From Lactarius indigo (Eukaryota; Basidiomycota; Agaricomycetes; Russulales; Russulaceae), in assembly GCA_025766275.1 (NCBI GenBank), contig JAFKAC010000041.1, forward strand, positions 475,588 through 539,587: a stretch of DNA of 64,000 nt. Direction: 5' to 3'. Made by a program: the position numbers and the translations under genes. Each line of letters opens with the position of its first letter. Position 1 is the stretch's first letter. The notes beneath the pieces are model-generated. The model did no database searches. It had not been told where the DNA came from and worked only from the letters and a program-made list of their open reading frames with translations. Below are positions 1-10,737 of the stretch, piece after piece.

Positions 1-214
1 ACTTAAAGAATGTCACGCCAAGACGGCAGCCATGAAGGCCAAAGGAGGCCAATCCAACAACAACGCTAGGGCGCGTGGCGCCTTTGTTGATGAACCAAGT
101 CAGGAGGAAGCACCTGCTGACCACCCAGCAAACATTGGAGCGATATATCGAGAGATACTCCCTTTTGACCCGGACGCACGTCCGCGTTCGGTGCCTATTA
201 ATGAGGATTTTTAG
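1..214 (+). CDS. gag: Gag C-terminal end of element 1 (partial)
   Basis: This frame is open from the window edge to a TAG at 212-214. Only about 70 residues of a retrotransposon structural protein are visible. The first residues read LKEC, which could be the last Cys of a CCHC zinc knuckle; that is a guess because the rest is off-window. The tail is hydrophilic and acidic (QEEAP, DPDARP). It ends 10 nt inside the open pol frame, in the -1 relation to it, so Gag-Pol is probably made by ribosomal frameshifting. Assignment rests on position just upstream of the protease, not on sequence similarity. Confidence 0.6.
   Translation, partial: LKECHAKTAAMKAKGGQSNNNARARGAFVDEPSQEEAPADHPANIGAIYREILPFDPDARPRSVPINEDF
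205..214 (+). promoter_or_regulatory. Candidate gag-pol -1 frameshift site
   Basis: The pol frame opens right after a TGA at 202-204, and the gag frame stops with TAG at 212-214. The shared 10 nt contain a run of five T immediately before the gag stop codon. A -1 slip there would join the frames. It is not a textbook heptamer, so the exact slip site is inference. Confidence 0.4.
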
Positions 215-3200
215 GCTCTTCCATCGTAGCACTGTCGATTGGAAGTATTCGTGCCAGTAGCGTTGTACACGGCCTTTCCCTACTAGAGACGCTCGGAGCC
301 GAGCATGTACCTGCAGAAACAATTCGGAATAGGAGAGCTCCCTCAATTGTTCTCAGAGTTACACTAGTAGGAAAGAAGTCTGGCAAAGAAATCAGTGCCC
401 GTGCCCTGTTGGACAGTGGTGCGGAGGGCATCATTGTGGATGATGGGTTTGCGCGTGCAAACAACCTAACAATGCGAACACTAATTAAACCCTTACCAGT
501 TAGAAACGTGGATGGGTCTCCCAACAAGACGGGATCTGTTAAGTATACTACGATCCAGAAACTACGGATCAGAACTTCTGACGACAACTACCATGACGAA
601 ACTGTGGAACTCTATGCGACTACTCTAGGGGAGCACGATATAATCTTAGGAACAGATTGGCTCCAAGCGCATAATCCTGAGATCGATTGGCATCAACCAA
701 AAATAGCCTTCACCCGATGCCCAAAAACCTGCGCCCTGTCCTCCTCAGCGGTTGTCATCTCTTCGAAAACACCACAAACGCGACATACGACTATTAACAT
801 CCTCGAACTCGACTCTGGCCAAGAAACCTGTCTCCCCATAAATGAGGAAAGTGAACCCCTGGAACCTGCCTTCATTAACGACGCCTGGGAACCCTGGCTG
901 TGGATCCACAGCTTTAGCAAGTATGACCACCTTGCCATCCGAGCAAAAATAACTACAAGCACCAAGATAGCAGCACGCACTGCACCTAAGCCTTCCACCG
1001 ACCACATTCCGAGCCACTTTCAACGATACACTAAAGTATTCAGCGAAATCGCATCCCACCGACTACCCCAACATCAGCCCTGGGATCACGCAATTGATCT
1101 CAAACCAGGTGCCACTATGAAGAATTGTGGCATTTATCGACTTACGCCAAAGGAATCCGATGCCCTCAAGGAGTACATCTCTGAACACCTAAAGAAAGGT
1201 TACATTCGACCATCTAAGTCACCTATGGCCTCCCCCTTCTTCTTTGTCGACAAAAAGGATGGCAAACTCCGACCTGTGCAAGACTACCGCGCCCTCAACA
1301 ACATAACCATTAAGAACGCAGCCCCCCTTCCCCTTATCCCTGAACTTATCGACAAACTCCATGGTGCGCGCTACTTTACCAAGCTAGATATTCGTTGGGG
1401 ATACAACAATATCCGCATCCGCGAAGGCGATGAATACAAGGCAGCCTTCAAAACATCCTTAGGACTCTTTGAGCCAACCGTAATGACTTTTGGCCTCTGC
1501 AATGCCCCTGCCACTTTCCAAACATTTATGAACCAAATCTTCGAGTCCTTGATTGACGGTGGACACGTAGTGGTCTACCTCGATGACATCTTGATCTTCA
1601 CCGACGATATCTCCTCACTCACAGCGTTGACACACGACGTGCTTCAGCGGCTGGAACGCCACGATCTCTACCTGAAACCTGAAAAATGTACGTTTGCACA
1701 AACCTCAGTCGAATACCTCGGAATCGTTATTTCCGATGGCCAAGTCTCTATGGATCCTGCAAAGGTTGCAGGAATTACTCAATGGCCCACTCCGCGCACT
1801 GTCAAACAAGTACAAGCCTTTCTAGGCTTTTGCAATTTCTATCGACGCTTCATTAAAGACTACTCCACGGTCGCCCGTCCATTGTTTGACCTAACCAAGA
1901 AAGATGTCCCCTTTTCTTGGGGTACTGCGGCGGAAAACGCTTTCCGCGCCCTGATTAAATGCTTCACCACAGCTCCTGTCCTTGCCCTACCTGACCATTC
2001 TAAACCCTTCCGCCTCATCACTGATGCGAGTGATTTTGCTACCGGTGCCATCCTGGAACAACCTGATGCCTTGCAACGTTGGCATCCCGTCGCCTTCCTT
2101 TCTAAATCCCTCCTTCCTGCCGAGCGTCACTACGAAATCTGTGACAAGGAACTTCTTGCCATCATCCATGCCTTACATGCTTTCCGCCACTACCTGGAAG
2201 GGCGGGACGACGTTACTGAAATCTGGTCTGACCATGGCAACCTTGTCTATTTTACCACGAAGCAGAAACTTTCCCGCCGACAGGCCCGTTGGGCCCTTTT
2301 CCTCTCTCGCTTCCAGTTCATCATCATCCACAAACCTGGTACACAAAATAAGTCTGATGCCCTGTCTCGGCGTCCAGATCATAAAAAGGGGATAGCGGAT
2401 GAAGATGAAAAGCGAGTACTCCTAGACACCAAATATTTTTCCATCAATGCAGTACAACGAACCGCAGTAACCATTCAAGGAGATACCACCCTCCGGCAGC
2501 GTATCAAAAACACCCAGACCTATGACAAGGAAGTCAGCATGGCCCTAGAATCCCTTCTAAAAAATGGCCCTCGATCCCTAGCTAAAGGCCTAGAAGAGTG
2601 GAACTTAGAAGATGGCATTATCTTGTTCAAAGGACAAGTCTACGTTCCAAAAGACGACAACTTACGAAGAGACATTGTTAAAACATACCATGACCACGTC
2701 GCCACAGGACATCCAGGGCGATGGAAAACCTACGAGTTAATATCCCGAGACTTCTGGTGGCCAGGAATATCAACCTTCGTCAAAACCTACGTTGATGGTT
2801 GCGCCACATGCCAAGCTACTAAAATCAAACCACGCACCCAAGTACCCCTACAACCAAATGCAATACCTGAAGAAATATGGGGAACCATCACAATGGACTT
2901 TATCACCGACCTTCCCCTATCCCACAACTACGATTCACTATTCGTAGTAGTTGATCGACTCAGCAAAGCCATAGTCATTTCCCCTTGCAACAAGACCATC
3001 ACGGCAGATGAAACAGCCCAACTCTACCTTGAAAATGTCTGGAGACGTACCGGCCTACCTCGACAAGTCATATCCGACAGAGGCCCCCAGTTTGCATCAA
3101 AGGTCATGCAAGAAATTTGGAACAAACTCGGAGTCAAATCCACGCTATCCACAGCTTTCCACCCACAAACCGATGGAGAAACTGAACGTGTCAACCAAGA

Positions 3201-3975
3201 ACTCGAACAATACCTCCGTGTCTTCTGCAACTTCCAACAAGATAACTGGGTGGATCTAATTCCATTCATGGAATTTGCACACAATGCCCGACAACATAGC
3301 GCAACCCACAAGTCCCCCTTTGAGGTTTGGTATGGATACAAACCAGAATTCATTCCCCCGACCCACTTCACCACCAAAATACCAACAGCCGAGGAGAGAC
3401 TAAATATGCTAAATCAAATCCGCTCCGAAGTTACTGCAGCCCTTAAAGTAGCAGCGGAAGTCATGAGAGGGTCGAAAACACCCACCCCCTCTCATGAATT
3501 CAAGACAGGCGATCTAGTCTGGCTGGAAGGGACCAACATCCATACTACCCACCCCAAAGCTAAACTTGCCCCACGACGCCATGGCCCCTTTAAAGTCCTT
3601 TCCACCTGGGGAGTCAATTGCAAGCTCCAACTCCCCAAGGCATGGCGCATTCACCCAGTCTTCCACAACTCCTTGATCTCTCCGTACAAAGAAAACACCA
3701 CGCATGGCCCCAACTTCACCCGACCACCCCCGGAGATCATCCAAGGGGAAGACGAACACTACGAAGTAGAAAGGGTCTTGCAATCCAAGGTATCGCCTAA
3801 CAAGAAGGGCATACTCTACTTGATCAAGTGGAAGGGGTATCCCGACTCTGAAAATTCCTGGCTCCCCTCCTCCCAAATGACCCATGCGCAAGACCTTGTT
3901 AGTCAATTTCACAAGGCCAACCCCGGTGCCCCTAAACCAAAGTCAACTAGTGCTAGTGGAATAGCACGACGTTAA
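205..3975 (+). CDS. pol: Pol polyprotein of element 1: PR-RT-RNase H-integrase-chromodomain
   Basis: The pol frame is open from 205; the first Met is at 409, but translation probably begins by frameshift from gag. Domains in order: a retropepsin-like protease with LLDSGAEG around 400-425; reverse transcriptase with YLDD near 1576; RNase H around 2000-2380; an integrase HHCC zinc domain near 2690-2830; and an integrase core with its Asp, Asp, Glu in TMDF, ISDRG and DGETER. A chromodomain follows at about 3760-3925 (YEVERVL, LIKWKGYPDSENSW). A chromodomain after integrase defines chromoviruses, in which it can steer insertion toward modified chromatin. Nothing is disrupted, so the protein could be active. 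Confidence 0.95.
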   Translation, partial: GFLGSSIVALSIGSIRASSVVHGLSLLETLGAEHVPAETIRNRRAPSIVLRVTLVGKKSGKEISARALLDSGAEGIIVDDGFARANNLTMRTLIKPLPVRNVDGSPNKTGSVKYTTIQKLRIRTSDDNYHDETVELYATTLGEHDIILGTDWLQAHNPEIDWHQPKIAFTRCPKTCALSSSAVVISSKTPQTRHTTINILELDSGQETCLPINEESEPLEPAFINDAWEPWLWIHSFSKYDHLAIRAKITTSTKIAARTAPKPSTDHIPSHFQRYTKVFSEIASHRLPQHQPWDHAIDLKPGATMKNCGIYRLTPKESDALKEYISEHLKKGYIRPSKSPMASPFFFVDKKDGKLRPVQDYRALNNITIKNAAPLPLIPELIDKLHGARYFTKLDIRWGYNNIRIREGDEYKAAFKTSLGLFEPTVMTFGLCNAPATFQTFMNQIFESLIDGGHVVVYLDDILIFTDDISSLTALTHDVLQRLERHDLYLKPEKCTFAQTSVEYLGIVISDGQVSMDPAKVAGITQWPTPRTVKQVQAFLGFCNFYRRFIKDYSTVARPLFDLTKKDVPFSWGTAAENAFRALIKCFTTAPVLALPDHSKPFRLITDASDFATGAILEQPDALQRWHPVAFLSKSLLPAERHYEICDKELLAIIHALHAFRHYLEGRDDVTEIWSDHGNLVYFTTKQKLSRRQARWALFLSRFQFIIIHKPGTQNKSDALSRRPDHKKGIADEDEKRVLLDTKYFSINAVQRTAVTIQGDTTLRQRIKNTQTYDKEVSMALESLLKNGPRSLAKGLEEWNLEDGIILFKGQVYVPKDDNLRRDIVKTYHDHVATGHPGRWKTYELISRDFWWPGISTFVKTYVDGCATCQATKIKPRTQVPLQPNAIPEEIWGTITMDFITDLPLSHNYDSLFVVVDRLSKAIVISPCNKTITADETAQLYLENVWRRTGLPRQVISDRGPQFASKVMQEIWNKLGVKSTLSTAFHPQTDGETERVNQELEQYLRVFCNFQQDNWVDLIPFMEFAHNARQHSATHKSPFEVWYGYKPEFIPPTHFTTKIPTAEERLNMLNQIRSEVTAALKVAAEVMRGSKTPTPSHEFKTGDLVWLEGTNIHTTHPKAKLAPRRHGPFKVLSTWGVNCKLQLPKAWRIHPVFHNSLISPYKENTTHGPNFTRPPPEIIQGEDEHYEVERVLQSKVSPNKKGILYLIKWKGYPDSENSWLPSSQMTHAQDLVSQFHKANPGAPKPKSTSASGIARR

Positions 3976-3983
3976 AAAGGGGA
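3974..3983 (+). other. Polypurine tract of element 1
   Basis: A purine run (five A, four G, one A) overlaps the pol stop codon and lies just before the 3' LTR. Such tracts prime plus-strand DNA synthesis in LTR retrotransposons. Confidence 0.7.
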
Positions 3984-3986
3984 TAC

Positions 3987-4668
3987 TGTCACGAACCTAT
4001 AAACCTGGTCGTGACTCAAGGCGCTTAGGACCGGGCCGGACTGGACCGGGCTTATGTCATCAACTTCCTAAAGGGGAAATCCGAAATCGGAGTTTGAATT
4101 TCGCTCTCCGACGGTCACGTGATGTGTCACGTGATTACTCTGTCTCTCCAAGTCACATGTGTACACGCACGTGTATCAATCAACAATTGATCGTTTATCG
4201 ATCAACGAAGATAATCAACCAAGTCACAAGGAACATGTGTTCTAATCACGGGTTCCGCAGCTGCTGCGGAATCACGCCACTATGGCGCAATATGGCGCCA
4301 TCGACTGCGGCGCAGTCGTACCATGCTTACCCTGTATTCTGATTGGACGGTATTAATAACTTGTCTCTGGAATGTTCCAGTCCGCAGTATTGCGCAGCAC
4401 TCGTGAACAGGCCCTAAGCCTGCCCTAAAGTTACGCACAGACCACCCCCTGTAGTATATAAGCCAGCTCAATCTATCGGACAGTCCCTCAGACTGTCCAC
4501 TTGTGACATCTTCCTCTCTTGCCTCTCAGCTCCTTCGAGTGCCCCACCTTGTGTGCGCCACTACCTTCTTTGAGCCAAGAACGCCTCCTCTTCGCCCCCT
4601 TCGACACTCTCTCCGTCTCTACCTCGCCCGCCGTCGTCTTCAACCGTACCCCTCGCTGTCGAGTGACA
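3987..4668 (+). repeat. 3' LTR of element 1
   Basis: It starts TGTCAC just after the polypurine tract and ends GTGACA, giving 6-bp terminal inverted repeats. A TATA-like box (AGTATATAAG) lies near 4452, followed by a pyrimidine-rich R/U5-like stretch. A second GTGACA at 4503-4508 would give a 522-bp LTR, but would leave only about 50 bp after the TATA box. The 682-bp version also ends exactly where an open reverse transcriptase frame of element 2 starts, so I prefer it. The 5' LTR is off-window, so length cannot be confirmed by comparison. Confidence 0.7.
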
Positions 4669-7600
4669 GTGAGTTCTCCACACCCTATGACTCAGGAGGA
4701 AGACAAGAAACTACGCGAATGGATCGACGAACAACTAAAAAAGGGGTACATACAACCCTCTAAATCTCCATACGCCTCGTCCTTCTTCTTTATCAAGAAG
4801 AAGGATGGTAAGTTGTGACCCGTTCAGGACTACCGAAAAATCAACGCCGTCACCATCCGCAACCAATACCCACTCCCCCTCATCTCTGATCTTATCACCG
4901 ACCTCAGTAACGCCCACATCTATACCAAGCTCGATGTTAGATGGGGATATAACAACATACGCATCAAAGAGGGAGACGAGGAAAAAGCGGCGTTCAAAAC
5001 GCGATATGGACTATTCGAACCAACAGTGATGTTTTTCGGCTTAACCAATTCCCCAGCGACGTTCCAGACTATGATGAACTTCATCTTCAGGGACACCATC
5101 GCAAAACATGAAAAACGCGGCACGGTTATTCGGGTCTACATGGACGACATTGGCATTGCTACGGGTCTTACTCATTCCTTATCAGATCACATCGAGGCAG
5201 TTAAAGACGTCCTCCACGTATCCGCGGAACACGATTTATATTACAAACTCGAGAAATGCCTCTTCCACTCCCCGCGTATGGATTACCTGGGGGTAATCCT
5301 TGAAAAGGGGGTGACACGCATGGACCCCGTCAAAATTTCGGGTATTAAAGACTGGCCAACGCCAACCAAAGTTAAGGACGTCCGCTCTTTCCTTGGATTC
5401 TGCAATTTTTATCGACCCTTCATACGAGGATTTGCAACCAAAGCGCGACCACTCAACAAACTTACGCGCAAAGATACCAAATGGCACTGGGGGAACGAAG
5501 AAGAAAAGGCATTCCAAGACCTTAAAACTCTCGTCACTAGTGAACTTGTCTTAGCGCATCCAGACCTCACACAACAATTCGAATTAGAAGTCGACGCATC
5601 TGGCTTCGCCACAGGCGCAGTCCTTCTTCAACGAAAAGCAGACGGCAAACGACATCCCATCGGCTACTACTCATCCACCCTCAATGAGGCCGAACGAAAT
5701 TATGACATCTACGATCTCGAACTCCTCGCGATCGTCAAAGCCTTTCGTCACTGGAGACCCCTCTTAGCGGGTTCCCCTCACAAGATCAAAGTGTTCTCCG
5801 ACCATCTCAACTTGCAATACTGGAAATCGCCACAAAAGATCAGTAGACGCGTGGCCAGGGAAGTACTCGAACTCTCAGAATACGATTTTGAGATTCATCA
5901 CATCAAAGGGACTTCTAATGGACGCGCTGATACACTATCGCGGAGACCAGACTATGACCAAGGAGAGAACGACAACAAAGGAATCACGGTACTGCCAGAA
6001 AGCGTCTTTGTGCGCGCTACTATACTGGAAGAACCACAACACCCACATTGGAGACCCGAGATCCTACTGGTAGAAATGACTCCGGAACACCCTATTTATG
6101 AACAAGACACAGCTAAGTTGAAACCTTGGGTTGACGCTCACAAGCTAAAAGACATCGAAGGGACGTGGTACAAAGACGGACGCCGAGTGGTCACCGGCGG
6201 GATCCATGACAAACGTACCATCATCGCGGCCCATCACGACTCCCCAGTCTATGGTCATCCTGGTATCAAACGAACTCTCCAACTCACCGAACGACATTAT
6301 TGGTGGCCACAGATGAAAAACGATGTCACGGACTATGTCAAAGGCTGTGCCGAGTGCCAGCAACATAAAGTTAATCTTCATCCCATCAGAGCACCTCTAC
6401 AACCCATCTATCCTAAACCGGAAGCCCTGCCATTCGAAACCATCGCAGTGGATTTCATCACTAAGCTCCCTGTATCCCGCGGTTATGACTCAATTCTGAC
6501 CGTGACCGATCACGACTGCACTAAAGCAGCTATTTTCATCCCATGTAACGAAGAGATAACAGCCGAGGGAACGGCCGCTCTGTACGTCTCCCATGTCTTC
6601 CCACGCTTTGGACTCCCCTCGCGTGTCATCAGTGATCGAGACCCTCGCTTCGCATCCAAGTTCATGTGGGAGATATGCAAAATCCTTGGCATCAGCCAAA
6701 ATATCTCAACCACTTATCATCCCCGAACCGACGGCCAATCAGAACGAACAAACCAATGGCTAGAACAATACCTCCGCTTCTGGGTGAACGAACGACAAGA
6801 CGACTGGGTTCGTTATCTGCCAATGGCAGAATTCACGCATAACAATTGGCCTAACGAGACCACGCGGGAGTCCCCCTTCTTTCTCTTATCAGGGTTCAAC
6901 CCTCACGCTGATTGGACCGATAGGCCTTCCCCTATCCCACAGGTGTCTTTGCGGTTAGATCAGTTCAAACAAGCACGCCAACGAGCCTTCTCTTGTATGC
7001 TCTGGGCGCAAAAGTCATGGATCAAGCATAAAGATACGCCCAAGTTCGAAGAAGGAGACCTTGTGTGGCTAGAAGGACGCCACTTACGCACACACCAACC
7101 AACCGCGAAACTTGCTGCTAAACGGCATGGACCGTTTAAGGTCATCCAGGTGATGTCCCCTGTCAATTATCGCCTCGGACTTCCCACGCAGTGGAGCATC
7201 CACGATGTCTTCCACATAGATCTTCTCACACCTTATCGTGAAACACCCACGCACGGACCAAACTATCAGCGCCCACCACCGGATTTGGTCGATAACGAGG
7301 AAGAGTATGAAGTCGAGAAGATTCTGGACTCTCGGCGATTCGGCAGAAGACGCCGGCTCCAATACCTCGTGAAATGGAAGGGGTACCCAGACTCCGATAA
7401 CCAATGGATCGATAAGGATGACGTATTTGCCGATGAAGCCATTCGGGAATTCAAACATTCGAACCCTGACAGAGAAATGCATATAAGGACGGCCCTCTGT
7501 CGTGATAAGTCCCCATCTCTCATTCCTCTCATGTCCTCTGCTCGACGCAATGACCAGCTCGCACTCCTCTCTACCCTTATCAACGACTCCTCCGCCACGC

Positions 7601-8703
7601 CTGTTGACCCCGACTCCACCAACGACACCACGACCGCTGGAACTACAGATGGAGGCTGTACCTCCATGCAGCATGAGGAAGACGGCCCTATCACTAGTGA
7701 AGAACTGCACCAGACATTGCAACGATTCCCTGTGCCCGTACAGGGAACTCTCGACGACGATCCAGCAACAACTCGACCAGCACCTCCGCCAATGTACGCC
7801 CTCACAAACCCCAACACTGGTGAGCCTGAAACCTTCCTCATGGAAGACGAACTCTTTCGGCTTCAAGCAGCTGTCCTGCACAGTACGACCTCCCGACGCT
7901 ATGAAGAAGTACGAACAAGAATGGAAGGAGACGGCGGCGCGGTGGCAGCAGGAGCAACTGCATATCGCCGCCTGCCGACGACGAATGATGAAGGAGCGGA
8001 GGGAGTATTGGATGAAGATGAGGATGAAGACGAGCTTAGAGACTATTACCCCATCAGGCACGCATTCCTTAATCATGAATTCTACGCTGAAGATCCAGCC
8101 GCCACTCCCTACCTCGTCGACGCAGCGGGGGGGCCTCTACACAGAGGACGAGTCGCCGTGGCACAAGCGGCTCGTTATACACCAATGGGGGAACGAGACC
8201 CAGCAACCAGGGTCGTCGTCCCTGAAGGGTTCCAGGTCAATCGAGGACCCGATTACATTCCGTTCCCGATCAAGCTCCCCAACGGACCGACGGTACAAGC
8301 ATCCCACGTACAGGTTATCCGAGGAGGAGACCCCTTCGTACTCGGACTAGCCCCGGGGTCGGGCTTCCTCTATGGAAAACCCCTCTACGCTACCCCGCAC
8401 CTTCCAAAAAACAACCGCGCATTCATACCTCACGAGGAGTATTTTATGCTCCGCGATCGTCACCCCACCGACTTACTGCTAATGCGCATCGGAGACGTCA
8501 CCCTTACTCAGGAACTGTGCCGTTTCCGGCAGTTCGCCTTTGCCGAAGACCAGCTGGAGAAGCGGATCCGGCAATTGCAGTTGGAGCGGGAGATGGTAGT
8601 TGCAGACAAAAAGGACAGTCTCTATCGTCTCGAGAGGGCTAACATATTGGTGCGGATGGAAGATGAAGCGGAACGAATGAGGCAAGAATCGGTAGCGGAC
8701 TAG
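4669..8703 (+). pseudogene. pol: Pol of element 2, broken by insertion and a TGA codon
   Basis: The frame carries RT (LKKGYIQPSKSP near 4735; YMDD near 5139), RNase H, integrase (HHCC zinc domain, core motifs ISDRD and DGQSER) and a chromodomain at about 7303-7460. Two defects are visible: the start of RT is absent because element 1 lies there, and TGA at 4816-4818 replaces the arginine expected between KKDGKL and PVQDYR. CGA to TGA is a single CpG transition. From 4819 the frame is open to 8703. After the chromodomain about 410 residues continue, Pro/Thr- and acid-rich, with a Glu/Arg-rich probable coiled coil at the end. That extension resembles no domain I recognise. Confidence 0.9.
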
Positions 8704-8722
8704 TGAGGTGGGCCTCACTCCT

Positions 8723-8732
8723 GAAAAGGGGG
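8723..8732 (+). other. Polypurine tract of element 2
   Basis: GAAAAGGGGG lies three bases before the TGTTAC start of the LTR, the expected position of the plus-strand primer. Confidence 0.7.
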
Positions 8733-8735
8733 TGA

Positions 8736-9244
8736 TGTTACGGTACAGACTTGGTGACTCATTACATATGACTCATGACCGGTTATGACTACAGTCCGGT
8801 ATCAGTATTAGTCATGGACTCTTACATCGCATCAGTCAGCATGGTAGTACACATGTGATTGTGACTCGTGTATGACTCATTCCTAGGATAGCTGTACTAG
8901 GGTTCGAGCTAGTTACGCTACTGGTTACCTAACATTATAGCGGCGCTTTGAAGCCCGCGAGTATCTGTATAAGTAGTCGACTTGAAAGACCAAGAGTCCC
9001 CATCTTGGTCTTCTTCAATCCACCATCTCGATTCACCTCTTGTCTGCCTTAGTCCCTGACTAAGTGCACCTCCGCTTCTACCCACCAAGGGGTAGTACTT
9101 CTTTGTCTTAGCTGCAGCGTGTGTCAGAGTACCCCTGTTCAGCTTGCGTTGGGTTGACACGTGATCCCCATTCGCCTATACTTCCGCTAAGTCGAATACG
9201 CCTTCTCAGAGTCCAAGTCGGACTAACGCCGGTGGAGCGTAACA
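8736..9244 (+). repeat. 3' LTR of element 2 (509 bp)
   Basis: It begins TGTTACGG and ends GCGTAACA. A second copy of identical length lies inverted at 11179-11687, which fixes both ends. I count five differences between the copies, all transitions. At four of them this copy has TpG or CpA where the other has CpG. A CTGTATAAGTAG TATA-like box lies near 8965. Confidence 0.9.
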
Positions 9245-9514
9245 GTGTGCATGGCTCCGTGCTTGATTTGAGGGCCTGTGCTTGTGCCTGCACAGACGAT
9301 TCTGGGGGTGTGGTGGTGGATTTGAGGGCGGATATGGACAATCCAACGGGCAGTACGTTTAATCCATGAGCGTGCACAGTTTGGTGTGCAGTCCAAGGTG
9401 CAGTCTGTGGGGCAGGAGTTGGGGAAAGGGGTGGAGACACGGATGCGTTTGGATACCAGGTCGGAGACGATGGAGGAAGAGCTATCAAACAGGGATCAGC
9501 CTACGAAGTATGTA
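9245..9514. other. Spacer between element 2 and the cysteine-rich gene
   Basis: About 270 bp right of element 2. A short open stretch on the plus strand (about 9376-9515) has a coiled-coil-like composition, but no homology is evident and it overlaps nothing known. I call no gene. Confidence 0.3.
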
Positions 9515-10737
9515 TTATGAAGGAAATACCGTACTTGGCTCATTCTCTTCATCGTCGTCATCTCTGTCACCACCATTGTCACCGCCGCCGTCACCATCGT
9601 CATTGTCAAACTCCCGCTCCGAGTCCCACTCCATCACGTCCTCCAGATGATGGCCAGAGTCACTATGGAAGTCAACATTGCGTGCACCTAAGTTGTCCTC
9701 TTGATTTTCCTTGTCACCCGTACCCGATCTAGTTAAGACGGGCTCTTAGTCTGAGAGCGAATTCTTGGACAACATCAGACTCACTGGAGATAAAGCTGGG
9801 CACGGTGTGCCTCCGAGATAGCAAGTGACAGTATATTCTTTGGCTTTGTTTTGCGTTGCTTCTGGGCCTTGAACTGCAAATTCCAGACTTTTCGCATACC
9901 ATCTTTCTCAGATTGAGACAGACAAATTGTGATGGGGAAGTCGTCCGGAGATTGGATGCGATGTTGCCCTCGGAAGTGTGCATGGAGACTGTATGTCCAT
10001 ACAGCAGGACTATCGTCAGGACAACGGGGGCAGATAACTGGAACATTTGAGCAAGGAGATGCCTCAGAAGAAGTGGAGGCAGTTGCATAGTTGAAATGTG
10101 TCATATTGACACATTTTGACTTCTTGTGGTCCACCGAGACGCTTCCAGCAGCTCCGCAGGCCTTCCTTAGGTAGATCTGGCACATTGGAGCAGGGCGAAG
10201 ACACAGCCCACAGAGCTCTTCGGAACTATCAAGCAGACCATCGTGTAGGATGTGTGCGCCCATATGTTCAAGGACGCGTCGTCCATTCTTCCGGTTCACT
10301 GTCGACCCACATCTCGAACAGCCTTGACTGTTTATTTCCAAGTAGTTGGTCTGTTTTTCGTCGCAGACAAAGCACGCCATCCCTAAACAAAGTCACTACA
10401 TGATAATAGTTAATATATGGTCCCGACATACCTTTGAAGCGGTAAGGGAAGAATTCTGTGCGTCTCAGCACTGGCAAGCTTTGGTAGTCCTGTGGCCGAA
10501 GGTCTTGAAACAGGCTACAGGAAAGCGTCACCAGGAAGCTGCCTTCAAAGAGAAATGTCAGCTTTCCAGGTGTTAGAATTGAAATCGCAGGATTCAGCGA
10601 TTGGACATATCGACCATCGACGTTCTCGCAATTCGCCTCCATTTGCATGGACCAGCACCAGTCATGTACATGCGTTGGATCATCTTCAACTGTTGCAGGA
10701 ACAAGGCGCAGGAGTTGGCAGTCTACCTTAGCAGTCG

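Larger units (their letters stand above)
1..4668 (+). mobile_element. Ty3/gypsy chromovirus, element 1 (5' end outside window)
   Basis: The window opens inside the element: the end of gag, a complete pol with protease, reverse transcriptase, RNase H, integrase and chromodomain, a polypurine tract and a 3' LTR. The 5' LTR, primer-binding site and most of gag lie to the left. The coding frames are open, so the copy may be recent. Directly after the LTR, without spacer, begins the pol frame of a second element, which suggests element 1 inserted into it. Confidence 0.9.
4669..9244 (+). mobile_element. Ty3/gypsy chromovirus, element 2 (interrupted by element 1)
   Basis: The visible part starts within the reverse transcriptase domain immediately after element 1's LTR and runs through RNase H, integrase, chromodomain and a long extra C-terminal region to its own polypurine tract and 3' LTR. 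Its 5' LTR, gag, protease and start of RT are missing here and are predicted to lie left of element 1, outside the window. Its 3' LTR differs from element 1's, so it belongs to another family. Confidence 0.85.

Noticed and set aside
4503..4508. Earlier GTGACA as the end of element 1's LTR
   Set aside because: Would leave almost no R/U5 after the TATA box and an unexplained 160 bp before the RT frame of element 2. Kept only as an alternative.
7084..8076. A 330-codon antisense frame over element 2 pol
   Set aside because: Shadow of the pol frame; no motif and no promoter evidence.
8918..9160. An 80-codon minus-strand frame that recurs on the plus strand at 11263-11502
   Set aside because: It is the same LTR sequence in two orientations, not a conserved small protein.
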